From Triops longicaudatus (Eukaryota; Arthropoda; Branchiopoda; Notostraca; Triopsidae), in NCBI GenBank assembly GCA_022885665.1, contig JAGQDJ010000026.1, positions 248,001 to 312,000 of the forward strand: 64,000 nt of DNA, written 5' to 3'. Both the position numbers and the translations under genes were made by a program. Positions 37,609 to 49,420 of the stretch are shown piece by piece (position 1 is the stretch's first letter; each line of letters begins with the position of its first letter). The notes beneath the pieces are model-generated. The model worked only from the letters and a program-made list of their open reading frames with translations. It made no database searches and had not been told where the DNA came from.

Positions 37609-38159
37609 TATACGGATTATACATTTGCTAGCTCAATAAGAACTGTTCGGCTCTGGTTCTCATAATAAATTTTTGCAGCAAAACACGTTATACTATCGTA
37701 GTTTAAAAAGTGTTTTAAGGGTAAAGAAAACCGGAGTTTCAAAAAATTCAAAGTTTGTGTTACCGTTATCTATCTTCACAAAACATCCAAGACTTAGAAA
37801 ACTTGATTTTGGGAAACCTCAAGACGGTAACAGAGTGAGGAGGTTATTAATTGCTTTTTTTTAAGTAGCACGAATCATTGTGTCTATGACTAAAACCGTC
37901 ACAAATGTGGATCAACAAATGGCTTGGGTGTGTCCACGAAAACAAAACATGTTTTGTACAGTAAGTCGCTATTTTAAATGCACATACTACGTTTAAAAGA
38001 CTTAGTACTGTTGTGAAAACACTTACGTTTTCGAAGAGGGTGTTTTTCTGTACTAGAAGAGAAGATAACTGTTTTGTCAAGTTTTCCGTTTGGTCTTTTT
38101 CTCTTTGGCAACCAAACGAGTTGAGTATTACATTGCTGTGGAGGGAGTTCGCGTTCTTA

Positions 38160-38551
38160 CATTGGGTTCCAATTCGACGAAGGCACCATCTATGTCTCAA
38201 AGGGGTCAAATCCAAACGCAATTTCGCGCGCAATTTTGGTACATTTGAGCACAGAACCCGAAATGTTCGGAGTATGCGGAAGGCAAGTTAAATTCGAGCT
38301 TTTCCTAAAATTAACCTGTTTCTTTTATATTAATATTAATTTTTATTCGTATCAACATACGCATCATATTACCGGTAAAAAAGTAGCCCGTGTTAGGCTC
38401 TTTTGTTAACTAAAACATTTTTTTTTTTTTACTGAAGCCATACAAATCGCTTGCCAAGGCGTACTCTTCAATTATTTTCGGTGGCAGTGCAGGATTTCTG
38501 ATAGGCGACATGACTGCACGACATGACGAAACGGATCATCAAGCCGCCTGA
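38160..38551 (+). CDS. Possible small protein, last two exons (GC-AG intron), unknown
   Basis: The frame ...NVRSMRK ends at 38282 before GCAAGT, the standard donor of GC-AG introns. After a T-rich tract and acceptor ctgaag the frame continues in phase at 38438-38551 as PYKSLAKAYSSIIFGGSAGF then LIGDMTARHDETDHQAA and a stop. The second exon has one short hydrophobic Gly-rich segment, like a small single-pass membrane protein. The start and any upstream exon were not found, and I do not recognise the family. The left boundary is approximate. Confidence 0.3.
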
Positions 38552-39382
38552 AGCTATATCCGTAAGACCCGCCTCCTGCAAATGGAACGAATGCCCTAAG
38601 AACAAGTAACACGTGAGTAGACGAACTGCTTCTTGATTGCGTTGCTAAAAACGTCGTCATGACGTTGGTGTTTATTAAATGGAATACAGGGAGCACCGTC
38701 GATTCCTGTAAATTTAGTAGCAGTTCAATTCTCTACAGTTTCGTTTTGTGATCTCTAGTCTCACAAGCAAAATATTTCAGATCTGTTTTTAACGTTTTGG
38801 CAGCGGAAAGATTTTTAAGTGCGAGTCAAACGATCAGAAGTGTCAGGTATCTCCACCTCATTATTTCGCTAGGAAATCGGTAAATTTAAAGAATGCTCAC
38901 TTTTGGAATTCCGTGTTATATTTCCTTAGCTTACAGCTATAATATTTTAATTGTTTTGTTTAGTAAAGTGCTTTTTCCGCATTTGCAACGAGAGTGCGCA
39001 TTGGTAATTTAACAAAGTAATGTGAACCAATAAAGTTATACACGGGCTTAAACACTTCCTTGTGACCTTTTTGCTCCGCGGTTCAGTCTATTATCTCAAT
39101 ATCCTTATCTCAGACATTTTCGCTTACGCTCGACAAAGATTTGGTTGCATCAGGTGTCTCGAATTTCGATTTTAAGCTTACTAGTGAACGTTAACATGTT
39201 TGTGTCAAGTTAAGACTAAAACTGATAGTTGTGTAATTTAATTAATTTATTACTGTGTATAGCGCAATATTTTTGCATCGTTTGTGTTCCATACTAATTT
39301 TCTGTTAATATCTCCTATAGGAAATAGTGCACGGAGAAACCGTGGTTCCTGGGAAGCCTTTGAAGCCTTGTATATTGACGTC

Positions 39383-40694
39383 ATGGGAATATCGAGAGGA
39401 AACTTGTGCATTGTAGGTGTGTGCCTCGTTTTGGTAGGCTTTGCAAATGGATTCGGCTGGGAAAAAGGTAAGAGAAAACTTGGAAATAATTCCAAGAAAA
39501 TGCACTTACTGACATCCCTCTGTAGAGCAAGCCGTTAAGCTTACGGATATTCAAGTGCTTACTCTTTACAACAATAAAATGACAACCTACAGAAGAACTA
39601 GTCCAATGCCACAATTAAAATGTGTGGGAGGAACAGCCGGCTGTAATGCATTTGTGCCTCAAGTCGTTCAGTGTTATAATAAAGGTTCAGACGGCGCGAC
39701 TGTGCAGGTAAATCATCTTCGTGACGAAAAAAAAAGAAATAACAAATTTGTATTCATAGTGGGAGTGCAAAACTGATATGGACAACGCCTATCGCTTTGG
39801 CCAAGTAGAAGTAGTCTGCGAAGGTTACAATTACCCTGAAGATGCCTACGTACTGAAAGGATCATGTGGGGTGAGATTTTCAAGTTTAGCTTTTATGTAC
39901 CATTACTTAGCCAACGTTTGTTTTTCTCAGTTGGAGTATACGCTAGATTATACCAAGGAAGGCTATGAACAGAAACAGAAAGGAATGTACGGTGGGCGGG
40001 ACAGAAACTACGGTTATACAGCCTTCGAGCCTACAAAACCCCGCGGAGGTTCTTTCGCAACGTTACTTACCATACTTGCCGTGTGTTTTGTTATATACGG
40101 TTTCTACGTGACTTGCATTGCTCCTGCGTTGAGACGTCAGAGCGCTTACAGCACCACAGGCACCGATTATGGCAGTGGTCCTGGACGCCCTGGATTCTTC
40201 GGTTTTGGTGGTCAGCCGTCGGCGCCGCCTCCACCAGGTTTCCGCACTGATTTCACCCCAGGACCTTCTTGTGGCGCTGGTGCTGCCCCTACCGGTGGCT
40301 CTTCGGGTGGTGGTTTCTGGTCGGGATTGGCCACCGGTGGTCTCCTAGGATACATGTTTGGCAACCGGTAACGAATTAATAAAATTACGTAAAAAAATTA
40401 TTAAGATTATTGAAATGTACATAACATGCTGTGTATAAGAAAAAATCGTTAAAAAGATGAACTTAAGTACCTTTCATATGATTCACTCGAAAGAGTTGAC
40501 CCTGTTGTTATTAATTATTCTATGTTTTCCATTTTAGGCCAGGATATGGAACGTATACTCCAGCTTCACGATCATATTGGAGTGAGCCATCGGGTACTAC
40601 CTTTGGTTACAGAGACAGGGAGTCTAGTTCGACTGCATCTCCGTCCTCGGGAACACGTACTGCCTCCGGTTTCGGCGGGACGCGGGTTCGCTAA
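39383..40694 (+). CDS. SARAF: Store-operated calcium entry-associated regulatory factor
   Basis: Single-pass ER membrane protein (TMEM66 family) that restrains STIM-Orai calcium entry. Exons: 39383-39467, 39526-39707, 39760-39870, 39931-40367, 40538-40694; 323 aa (human 339), phases consistent. Seen: signal peptide (about 1-24, NLCIVGVCLVLVGFANG); conserved lumenal domain with LTDIQVLTLYNNKMTT, PQLKCVGGTAGC, VVQCYNKGSDG, WECKTDM and VVCEGYNYPEDAYVLKGSCG; a transmembrane helix at about 168-188; then the family's Gly/Pro/Ser-rich cytosolic tail with GGFWSGLATGGLLGYMFGNR. The start was chosen because it gives a clean signal peptide. An AATAAA at 40784-40789 is about 90 bp after the stop. It is convergent with the ZXD gene. 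Confidence 0.95.
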
Positions 40695-40783
40695 ACTGTA
40701 TCTGCAGGCGTATCTTTGAGTTGTGAAAATTCATCTACATATGCCATACCTGTTCGTAATCTTTGTGATTAAACCGTCTATTA

Positions 40784-40789
40784 AATAAA
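40784..40789 (+). terminator. SARAF: Polyadenylation signal of SARAF
   Basis: AATAAA 90 bp downstream of the stop codon, followed by a T-rich stretch (cttttttatg) and tgtttttt. Confidence 0.6.
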
Positions 40790-41456
40790 CTCTTTTTTAT
40801 GAAAGTTTGTTTTTTAAGATGACTGGCATGGCATTTGCGATGTATCGCCTTCGGCTGTCTTAGATTTTATTAAAGCTATTGTTTACAAAGTAAGAGCTCA
40901 GACTGAAAGAGAGCGGAAAGCCCGTTCACAGGTAAATCTCATACTGAAGTTGCTAGGATGAAGGGGGTTTGAAGTACCGAACGAATTTAGCTCCCGAGAT
41001 ATCGAAATTCTTGGGAAAGTGTGAAGTTTCGAGAATATTCCCAAGAAACAAGAATCTGTATACGCACGTCCTGAAAAATGCGATGGGAGCACGCACTCAA
41101 GAAATTACACTTCTATAACATTGCGTTATTTCGCTGCCCGAGTACTACAGAGTTTAAATCCAAACCCTCGTAACTGTATAAAATGCTGCGGCTTTGATCT
41201 TCCTCATTGTAACCTTCAATATCGACATGGTAGACAAGCCAAAAATACCGACAGAAGAAAATCCAAATTACAAAACAAACATTTAAACGCAAATCGAATA
41301 TATAACCATTTCTTTATGTTCACCAATCGTCGAAAAGCAAATTTACACGGAAACCTTTTCACAAGTTTTGTTTAGATTATCTTAAATTACAGATATATTT
41401 GGTACCTTTAACACACGGTAGCCATTCGTAGCTTCCTTCAGAAGACCAATTTTCCG
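40790..41456. other. Intergenic between convergent SARAF and ZXD genes
   Basis: About 670 bp with no recognised gene or repeat; the ZXD 3' UTR is expected at its right side. Confidence 0.5.
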
Positions 41457-44239
41457 TCATTCCAAATCACGTAAGTTGATCGTGGACTCAACATACTCCG
41501 AATGACTTTCCTGAGTTGTGTCATAGAGCAGTACCACAGGTAAGTCTTGAATATGTACATCATAAACTTCTCCACTCTCTCCCTCCGCGTTGCCTTGAGA
41601 TTGCAGTAGTGACGGTGACAACGAGTTGGGATTGGTGAGATCGACCATTGTTTGTTCTTCCAATTCGCAGGTCTCCTCCACTTTCTCCGATTGCTCTAGC
41701 TTCGACGTCTTACCCCAAACGAAGTGGGTCCGTGCACTCCGAGCGGCGAGTTTCGTGGGAGAAGAACTCAGATTATACTCGGGCAAAACAATAGACAATT
41801 CCGCAGAGGACGCTGAGGTTGAAGGTACCAAGACTGGGTCATTTAACCCTTCTGACTGAGACACAGTCACGAACGTCAAAAGACTCGTGTTTGGTGTGCC
41901 CTGACTGAGCGACGCGACTTCTTCGTCATCACCCAAAAGTAGAGCGATGTAATCCGTTTGATTTTGATTTACGGTCGCGCTTGCTTCTGCAAATTAAAAA
42001 TTTTATTTAGTTTAACTTAACTCACTACGTAGCATATAACAAAAGTAAATAAACTTAAACAAAATAAAACGTAAAAAATAAGGAGCTATGCTCAAACCAG
42101 TATGAATAGAAATAAATAAACAATGAAAAAGTTCAAGCGAGCATACCCGGTTTTCGGAAAGGTGAATGTAATTTGCCAATGTGGCGTTTTAGATTGGATT
42201 TCCCCGAATAAATCTTATTGCAGGAGAAATAGGGGCACTTAAATGATGGCGCGTCCGGCGTATGTTTCTTTGCGTGTACATACAAGGTACTACGTGCACT
42301 GAACTCGGCCCCACATTCTGAAAGCGCGTTTTCAACATTGTATCACATAAGAATACTTGTATCTGTTAAAGAATGTTACCAGAGCAGCGAAACGCTTTCA
42401 TTTGTCCTTGGTGACTTAGTAAGTGTTGCTTCAAGTGTTCGTTCCGCAAGAATGCTTTACTGCAGCCCTCGTACGGACACTCAAACTTCCTGTCATTGTT
42501 ATGAGTGCGTTGGTGGCGTTTCAATTTGCTTGGTGTACGAAAAGACCATTGGCAACCCTAAAAAAAAAATATCTCTTTTATTTTCAAAATTACAACTCAA
42601 TAAGTGGCATATTACGGGAAACTCGCAAACAAACGGCCGGTGGTTTGTATGGGAGCGCATGTGGGCATCCAAATGGGACGGTCGATCGAATTCCGCGCAA
42701 CAGTCTTTCCACTGGCATTTGAAGATTCGGAAGCCTTCCTTACGGTGAGTTCGCATGTGAATCGCCAGCGCTTTAAGCACAAAGAAGCGTTTGCCACAAA
42801 CCGGTTCCGGGCACGTGTACGGAGCTTTGTCTTCGGTGTGTCGCTCCCTGACGTGATCATCAAGCTCTTTGCGGTTTTTAAACACACTGCCACAGTTTTC
42901 AACAGGACAGAGAATCTCAGGCTGCCGGTAGTGAATTTTCAAATGCGCATTCAAGTTGTACAATGTAGTGAATTTACGTCGACATTCCGACAGGGGGCAC
43001 TGGAACGAAATCCAGAAGTTTATTAACGGCGGGAAATTGAGCTGCGTGAACTCACCGTAAAATCTTTTCTCCCTGTATGCGTCTCCTTATGCCGTTTCAG
43101 CTTGTAGTCCGATGAAAACGACCATTTGCAACCAGGGACGTCGCACTAAAAGACAAGTATTAGTGCCTTATGAAGCGGAAATCATTTATGTAAAGACAAT
43201 GGCGAGAATGATTAAGATTATGATAGAACTTGACGATTCTAACTGCAATACGACACAAAATTCGTAACACCATATTTTATCGTTTCTGGACTTTGCTTTC
43301 AATATTCGTGATACGGTACTAAAACAGACGCACATTGCAATAGTTTCGACGTGTTAAGACAAATTCAATTAACTTTACTTTGAACTGCCGATTTCCGTCT
43401 TTCGAAGTCGTGGGACCGGGAGCAGCTTCTTTCACTTGGGGTGAATCACTGGTTGGCGTTATGGGGTCTAAAACGGCAGCCATCAGGTGTGTATCTTTGA
43501 TATGTGCCTCGCGACAGAGTTCTGACACCGTTTGCTTCAGAGTTAGGGTAGCAGGGCCTTCCAAGCTAAGAGCGTCCAGAAGATTGTTGCTGCTCCCCTT
43601 CAAAGTAACAGGTTCCTTACGCGGGCTTAGCAAATCTTCAAACTGGAATCCGCTAACTGTCATAGACTCCAATTCGTGTGGGGTAAGTAATGCGAGCTTG
43701 TCTAGCGATGGCTTGTTGAACAAACCGTCTCTGGACCGGGTTGCGTTTATAGGATCCGGTACTGATAGCGTTAATAAACTTTCTTTATCATCATGAAGTA
43801 AAGCAGGCGAGTCCCGGACTTCTTCAAATAAGGTATTGTCCACGGTGACCAATTCGGCCGGTGTTCCGCTGCCGGTTTCGGATAAAGCTAAAGTTTTGTC
43901 GTGGAGTTGGACTTCTAGCTCGATGTCATTGCTCGAGCTTCGCGTCAGGAGGTCAAGCTGAGCTAAACGGCTATCTTCGGTAACAGAGCTTCGGTCTACC
44001 ACGCATTCTGACAATGAAATGTCACCTTCTTTGCTTAAAGTGAGTTTGGACGATAAGGAAGCGGCGGTTTTCATGCTTAGAGGGTCAACAACGTAGTTGA
44101 GCTGCAGGCGGGATGTGGTCCCTATGCCGTTTAAGGTGTCAAATTGCAGAGGAAGGGTTAGTTCTTCCTTTACCCAGTGATCCATTACGTTTTCTCTTTC
44201 ACCCAGAACGTACAAACTCAATACTTCAAACGTTTCCAA
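41457..44239 (-). CDS. ZXD-family C2H2 zinc-finger transcription regulator
   Basis: Nuclear C2H2 protein related to ZXDA/B/C, which in mammals cooperates with CIITA. Exons in transcript order: 44239-43379, 43145-43056, 42999-42616, 42557-42380, 42317-42147, 41986-41457; 737 aa, phases consistent. The first 287 residues are acidic, Leu/Ser-rich and without a domain. Nine tandem fingers follow: CDVPGCKWSF, CPLSECRRKF, CPVENCGSVF, CPEPVCGKRF, CQWKDCCAEF, CEFPGCQWSF, CPYEGCSKAF, CSECGAEF and CPYFSCNKIY. The order and the SARSTLYVHAKKH finger match ZXDC, which has ten. An acidic Ser/Thr-rich C-terminal region follows, as in ZXDC's transactivation domain. The TFIIIA-like CxxxxC spacing could suggest TFIIIA, but the finger sequences fit ZXD better. 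It is head-to-head with GTPBP3. Confidence 0.85.
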
Positions 44240-45053
44240 GAAGTTTTTCCCATTCTACTGCGCAGAAAAAGTCTTGACGGACTTGTTTACCAAAATACAA
44301 AATATGTACATAGCGAACCGCGAGGACACCTGGAATTGCCGTTTTGCAATTCGCTATTTAATAGAGAAATGAAATATCGATTTTTTAAAATAAAATGGCT
44401 AAACTCTATCAGATTATATATCATTTCTTCGAAAGCTTATGTAGTTTATACCATTAAGTAATAGATTGTAAACAGTCCTTTAATTATGCTGGCACTTATG
44501 GTCCTAGAAAATTACAGTTGCCGCGCTTGCCGGCCAAGCACCGTACAGCGACGTCACAGGCCACACCTCTTAGAAATTAAAACCATGTGGAGGACACGGC
44601 GGTAAAATAAAATTTATCAGCGGAAAGTAAGAGTGAATTAAAGCATACCAGAACAACTGTTTAATCATGTGGGTTTATATAGTACTTTAAAGTAACCTTG
44701 AGTAAATAATTTAAATTAATTATAAATTTAAAAACAACAAAAGTTTCTTTACTTGCGAAGTGTAGAAGATTGTGCTAACATTACTGTCGAGGCCAGCAAG
44801 GGAATCCGACTTTTTAAAATACCTGTTGCCGAATAATCCGTTGGAAAAGCCGCGAAATTTAACGTCTTTATTAAACTTAAGGATGATCTTTAATGGCTTA
44901 CCTCACGCGTTTCTCTTCTTTCTTACGTTAAAATTGTGTTCCGTCAGAATAGGATACTCAAGCTCTGAAGGCGCTAGAGAGAAGGCTTACACCACACAGC
45001 ATTATCACTAACTCCATATTTGTTCTAGAAATATACCACCCGAAATTTAAGCG
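44240..45053. promoter_or_regulatory. Shared head-to-head region, ZXD gene / GTPBP3
   Basis: 814 bp between divergent start codons. A CRE-like gacgtcac sits near 44550 beside a small G+C-richer patch, the likeliest core promoter zone. Otherwise AT-rich. Confidence 0.45.
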
Positions 45054-47078
45054 ATGGTGCCCCTTTTATGGCAAGTAGTAAGACCTACAACGAGTCGCAC
45101 GTGTGTTCTCTGCATGCCGAAAGCTACGTGCAGAATTCCTGATTTGTCAAGAAAAGCTACCAGTTCAACTTCTTCTTCAACTATTTTCGCACTTGCATCA
45201 GGTATTTGTTTGTTTGTTTGCTATGTTCTCTTCTTACACGTATTTATAAAGGTAGATTGCACAGTACATGGTGCAGCTGAATTGAAGATAATTATGTACT
45301 CTTTTAGGTCATGGAAGGTGTGCTGTCAGTGTCGTACGTATAACAGGTCCTCACACAAAACTAGCCTTAGAAAATATAGCGAGACTAATTCCTGAACCCC
45401 GCACTGCCGTACTACGGAAATTGCGCGATCCGGAGACTGGCGAAGTACTCGACAAAGGCTTAGTGCTTTGGTTTCCAGGTAAAGCTCAGTATATGCAAAC
45501 AAGTACGTGATGGCGATTTTGGTATCAGGTCCTACAAGTTACACGGGGGAGGACATGTGCGAGTTCCAAATCCACGGTGGCCCTGCTGTTGTCTCAGCTG
45601 TCTTAACGGCACTACATCGTCTCCCAAACTTTCGTCCTGCTGATGCTGGTGGGTCCGAAAACTTTTCGCAGCTGACAAGCTATATTTATTCGCCTTAGGT
45701 GAATTCACGAAGCGAGCCTTTTTCTCTGGCAAAATGGATCTGACCGAGGTTGAAGGCATTGCTGATCTCCTTCGAGCGGAGACTGAAGCTCAACGCCGAC
45801 AAGCTATACGACAAGCTGACGGGGCTCTTTTTAAATTGTACAACCAATGGAGAGAAGATATAATTAAAGTAAATTGTGTGCTCTTTTAAAGTAACAATAA
45901 TGACTACTCACGTCTATTTTTAAAGATATTGGCGTACATTGAGGCGTATATCGATTTCGGCGATGATCAAGATTTAGGAAACGACGTACTGGAACGACTT
46001 AATCATCAAACGACGTCGTTGATTCGCGTCATTTCTGTAATTTAGTCATATGAACTCACCATTCGCTTTGTTAACGAAAACGTACCTGTTACTTCGACAC
46101 TATCAACGCAGTCACATTTGGACGACGGCAGAAGAGGGGAACGCCTGCGGAATGGTGTTAACGTTGCGATTGTAGGGGAGCCGAATGTTGGAAAAAGCAG
46201 TTTACTGAACATTCTATGTAAAGGATCGTATACTGTCAATTAGGCATCAAATATGAGAGTCTTGTGTTTCATTGGCTTTCGTGACTTAGGTCGACGTCCT
46301 GCAGCTATCGTTTCTCCTTATGCTGGTACAACCAGAGATGTCCTGGAGGTCCCATTGGACATTAGAGGCTATCCCATTATGTTATGTGACACAGCCGGTA
46401 TAAGAGAAACTCACGACCCTGTTGAGGCTGAAGGACTCCATCGAGCAAGACGTAAAGCTGAGGAAGCAGACCTTGTCATCCTTATGATGGATGCCTCGCA
46501 AATTCCTACGGATCCTTTGTCCTACGTCAATGCCCAACGTCAAAAGCTCAACCTAGTAGAAAGTAAAAAAAAAAAAAAAAAAAAACATGTTAATAACTGG
46601 TTTGTCTAAACTTTGCATGTATTACATTCCAGGCGTGGAGCTAGTTTTGCTTCTCAACAAGTGTGACTTGTCCATGGAAAACGCGATCATTCCCTCTAGT
46701 CTAGGAAAAGTTCCCGTCTGTGTTATTTCGTGCAAGACGGGAACAGGGACAGATAGTTTTTTGTCAACTCTGGAGCAAAAGCTTAAAGAGCTGTAAGTTG
46801 GCACGTGCTAAGTTTAGTAATTATTAAAATATACTATGTTGCCTAGGTGCTCTGATCCTTTGTCTGAAAATCCAAGCGTGACCCAGGCACGTCATCGACT
46901 CCATCTTCAGAGTTGCTTGGTTCATTTGAACCAGTACTTGCAGCTGGCCCGGGGCGATCTCTCATTAGCCGCTCATCAGCTGCACTTAGCTGCTCGGCAA
47001 ATTGGCTACATACACGGAAAAATCTATACAGAAAACATCTTAGATATGCTTTTCAGCTCGTTTTGTATTGGCAAATAG
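45054..47078 (+). CDS. GTPBP3: Mitochondrial tRNA-modifying GTPase GTPBP3 (MnmE)
   Basis: With MTO1 it installs the taurinomethyl group on U34 of certain mitochondrial tRNAs. Exons: 45054-45201, 45308-45478, 45529-45648, 45699-45868, 45926-46036, 46112-46217, 46290-46562, 46633-46792, 46847-47078; 496 aa (human 492), phases consistent. Seen: N-terminal presequence-like region; TIFALASG, then the folate-binding TrmE domain (GEDMCEFQIHGGPAVV, GEFTKRAFFSGKMDLTEVEG); helical domain; inserted G domain with P-loop GEPNVGKS (262-269), AGTTRD, DTAGIRE (309-315) and NKCD; and the C-terminal catalytic Cys motif FCIGK as the last five residues. Exon 7's donor is followed by 21 A residues. AATAAA is at 47086-47091. 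A decayed copy of the last three exons follows downstream. Confidence 0.96.
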
Positions 47079-47091
47079 AACTCGAAATAAA

Positions 47092-47718
47092 CTCTGTAAG
47101 TTTTAGTTCCATGCTTTTTTTTTTCAGTAGAACCAGAGTAGTGTCATCAAAGCTGGAATATAGGCCGTTAATAAAACGAAAAATTAGCTTTGCTGTTGCA
47201 ACGAACATCGTTGTAAAATGTCAACAAAGCTTTCCAATTTTGAATCGTTTTCTCGCACCAGCATACCACACGAAATTGATTGTATAATTTGTAATCACCG
47301 TATAATACTGGAAGGAAATCATTCTTTCTAAATTAAGTAATCTAATTCCTGCTTACTTAAAACTCTGTATACTGGAAAACTTGGTCAGTAACTTTCAATA
47401 TGTGCCTGTTACTTGAAGATCAATGCAATTGAACGGGTTCTGAATTCTACGGCTTCCAATGTAAAAAAAAAATAAAAAAAATAAAAAAATCACGTATAAG
47501 AAAAACTCTGTGACGTGCCTATAAACCGAGAAAGACCAAAGAAACAAACACGCATGAAAGTTCAATGCGTCATGGCTAGCATACAGGAAACACACGTCAA
47601 TCTACTCTCTTAGTTTACCGAAGCTCGAAGAGCTTACCAAAATTCCTCATAACAGCAATGTATTCCCGACTCAGCTCCGTTCTTGACAAGCTGACCTTAT
47701 TGACTTGCTTTAATCGCT
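47092..47718. other. Spacer between GTPBP3 and its decayed copy
   Basis: About 630 bp, AT-rich, with A/T runs near 47463-47490. No exon 1-6 remnants recognised. Confidence 0.5.
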
Positions 47719-48506
47719 AGGCTAGCGTCCCGCTGCTATTGTTTCGTCTTACGTTAGCAGTATCGAAGATGTCCTGTAAGTCTTGTAGGATATCCTGGCT
47801 ATTCCGTTTTGCTGTGTGACACAGCTGGCAATGGGGGAGCACACAATCCAAACGAACGCTACGGTCTTCTATGAGTTAATCTCAAAGCTACGGAAGCGGC
47901 CCTTGTTACTCTCGAAGACGGATGTCTCGCAAGTTCCTTTTGGATCTTTTATCACTTGTCAACGCCCAACGTCAAACGCTCAACCTACCTGAAGGTGAAA
48001 CTACCTCCACCGAAACTCATTTACATAAATTATTCGTATATGAATTCCAGATGTGGAACTCATCTTGGTTCTCGATAAGTAGGACCTGTCTGCAGGAAAC
48101 GTAAGTATTCCAGCTGGGCAAGGAAACGTCCCCATCTGTCCCATTTCCTGTAAAAAGGGAGCTAGAACGGACCCGTTTTTGTCAAGTTTTGGCAGCAAAA
48201 GCCTACAGAGCTGTAAATTGATGGACGTTCACGTAAACTTTTCCCTAACGAAACGTTTTCGTCGGCATATAATTGCGCAGGCTCGTTTATCTAACATGTG
48301 ACACAAGCTTGTGTCACCGGACTTCATTTCCAGACTTGCTTGTGACACAAACTTTCATTCTCAGACGCGTTTGCTTCATTTGCACCAATACTTCCTAACC
48401 CCGGGCAATCCCTCGTTAGCTGCCCATCAGCTGCTCTTGGCTGGTCGTCAAACTGGCCACCTCTGCGGGAAAATTAACGCAGGAAAACATTCCTGTTGAG
48501 CTCGTT
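47719..48506 (+). pseudogene. GTPBP3: Decayed tandem copy of GTPBP3 exons 7-9
   Basis: Nucleotide similarity to the functional gene runs colinearly: 47719-47995 with exon 7 (shared gatgtcctg, gtgtgacacagc, gtcaacgcccaacgtcaa), about 48048-48218 with exon 8 (gtggaact, gcagagctgtaa-like end) and about 48340-48506 with exon 9 (cagctgccc, gctcgttt). Intron positions are kept, so it arose by DNA duplication, not retrotransposition. In parental frame the first codons carry TAG and, 19 codons on, TAA; the switch-I/GTTRD region is destroyed and indels follow. AATAAA persists at about 48525. No sign of the upstream exons was found. Confidence 0.85.
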
Positions 48507-49420
48507 TACACGTCACGACTAATGAGAAATAAAAAGACCGTACAGCTTAAATTCATTTCTTTTATACGAAGGAAGTCAAAGTGTTATAGAGGACCATTAC
48601 AGCTGGAATGTTAAAGCCCAACTAAAAATAATAAGCTTTTGTCAAATCACTCGCATCTGTACATATAAAAAAAGGATCATCCAATGTCGAAAAATAGAGA
48701 ATTGAGATTACTTCCAACTTAAACAGATTCAGAAAATTCCGTTTTGTCTTCACTTGGCTCACTATCATAAAAGGAAACTATAGGGATCAGAACAGAAAAT
48801 AAACGCCCACACTAAAGTTCGCGCTGTAAAATACTGCAATACTTGTTCACCGTAATCTCTTTTCACGGTCCCCCAAGCTCGGTTATATACGAAATCCACA
48901 AATTCCTCCATTGGCATAGAAACGTATTCACTTGCTCCGGTCCAGTTCTCAGTTTAGGTTGTATGTACACACAGAAAGACAAATAAGTCAACTCTGTCCA
49001 CTCACATACACCACAATCGAAGGAGAGGCCATATACGTCGCACACACATACAATCGCTCAATCCCACACACGCTCCTCTTGGGAAATCGCTTAGCTTCCC
49101 CCTCTGTTCCAAAATTAGGGTATGGCAAGATTTTTCCCACAACCCTCTTTTACAAAGTTACGCGCAGGGCTTTTAAAAAATCATAAATAAAAATAGAAAA
49201 CAACTCGTTTTCACGAAAAGCTCGCTGCCATTATGTTTGCGCAGTTGCACTTGAGATATGATTGGAGGGTATACACGCAATGGACGATAGCCATTTCCAT
49301 GGATGAGTTCACTTATTGCCACCAAGGCTATGGAAGGTAAAACTTCTGGACAGAAGAAAAGCTGCCTTTTACAGAAACAATGGGAAAGGCTTGGTATCCC
49401 ATTATATTACAATCTCACTG
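48507..49420. other. Intergenic, GTPBP3 pseudogene to semaphorin 3' end
   Basis: About 900 bp containing the presumed semaphorin 3' UTR on the minus strand. No gene recognised. Confidence 0.5.

Larger units (their letters stand above)
36569..39382. other. Intergenic, G gamma to SARAF (head-to-head), with weak coding signals
   Basis: 2.8 kb holding the two divergent promoters, a 46-codon minus-strand ORF (37187-37327), a TIR element (37440-37608) and a possible two-exon plus-strand gene (about 38160-38551). The remainder shows nothing recognisable. Confidence 0.45.

Noticed and set aside
42147..43145. Transcription factor IIIA as identity for the zinc-finger gene
   Set aside because: The nine-finger count tempts, but finger sequences and the Ser-rich acidic flanks fit the ZXD family better.
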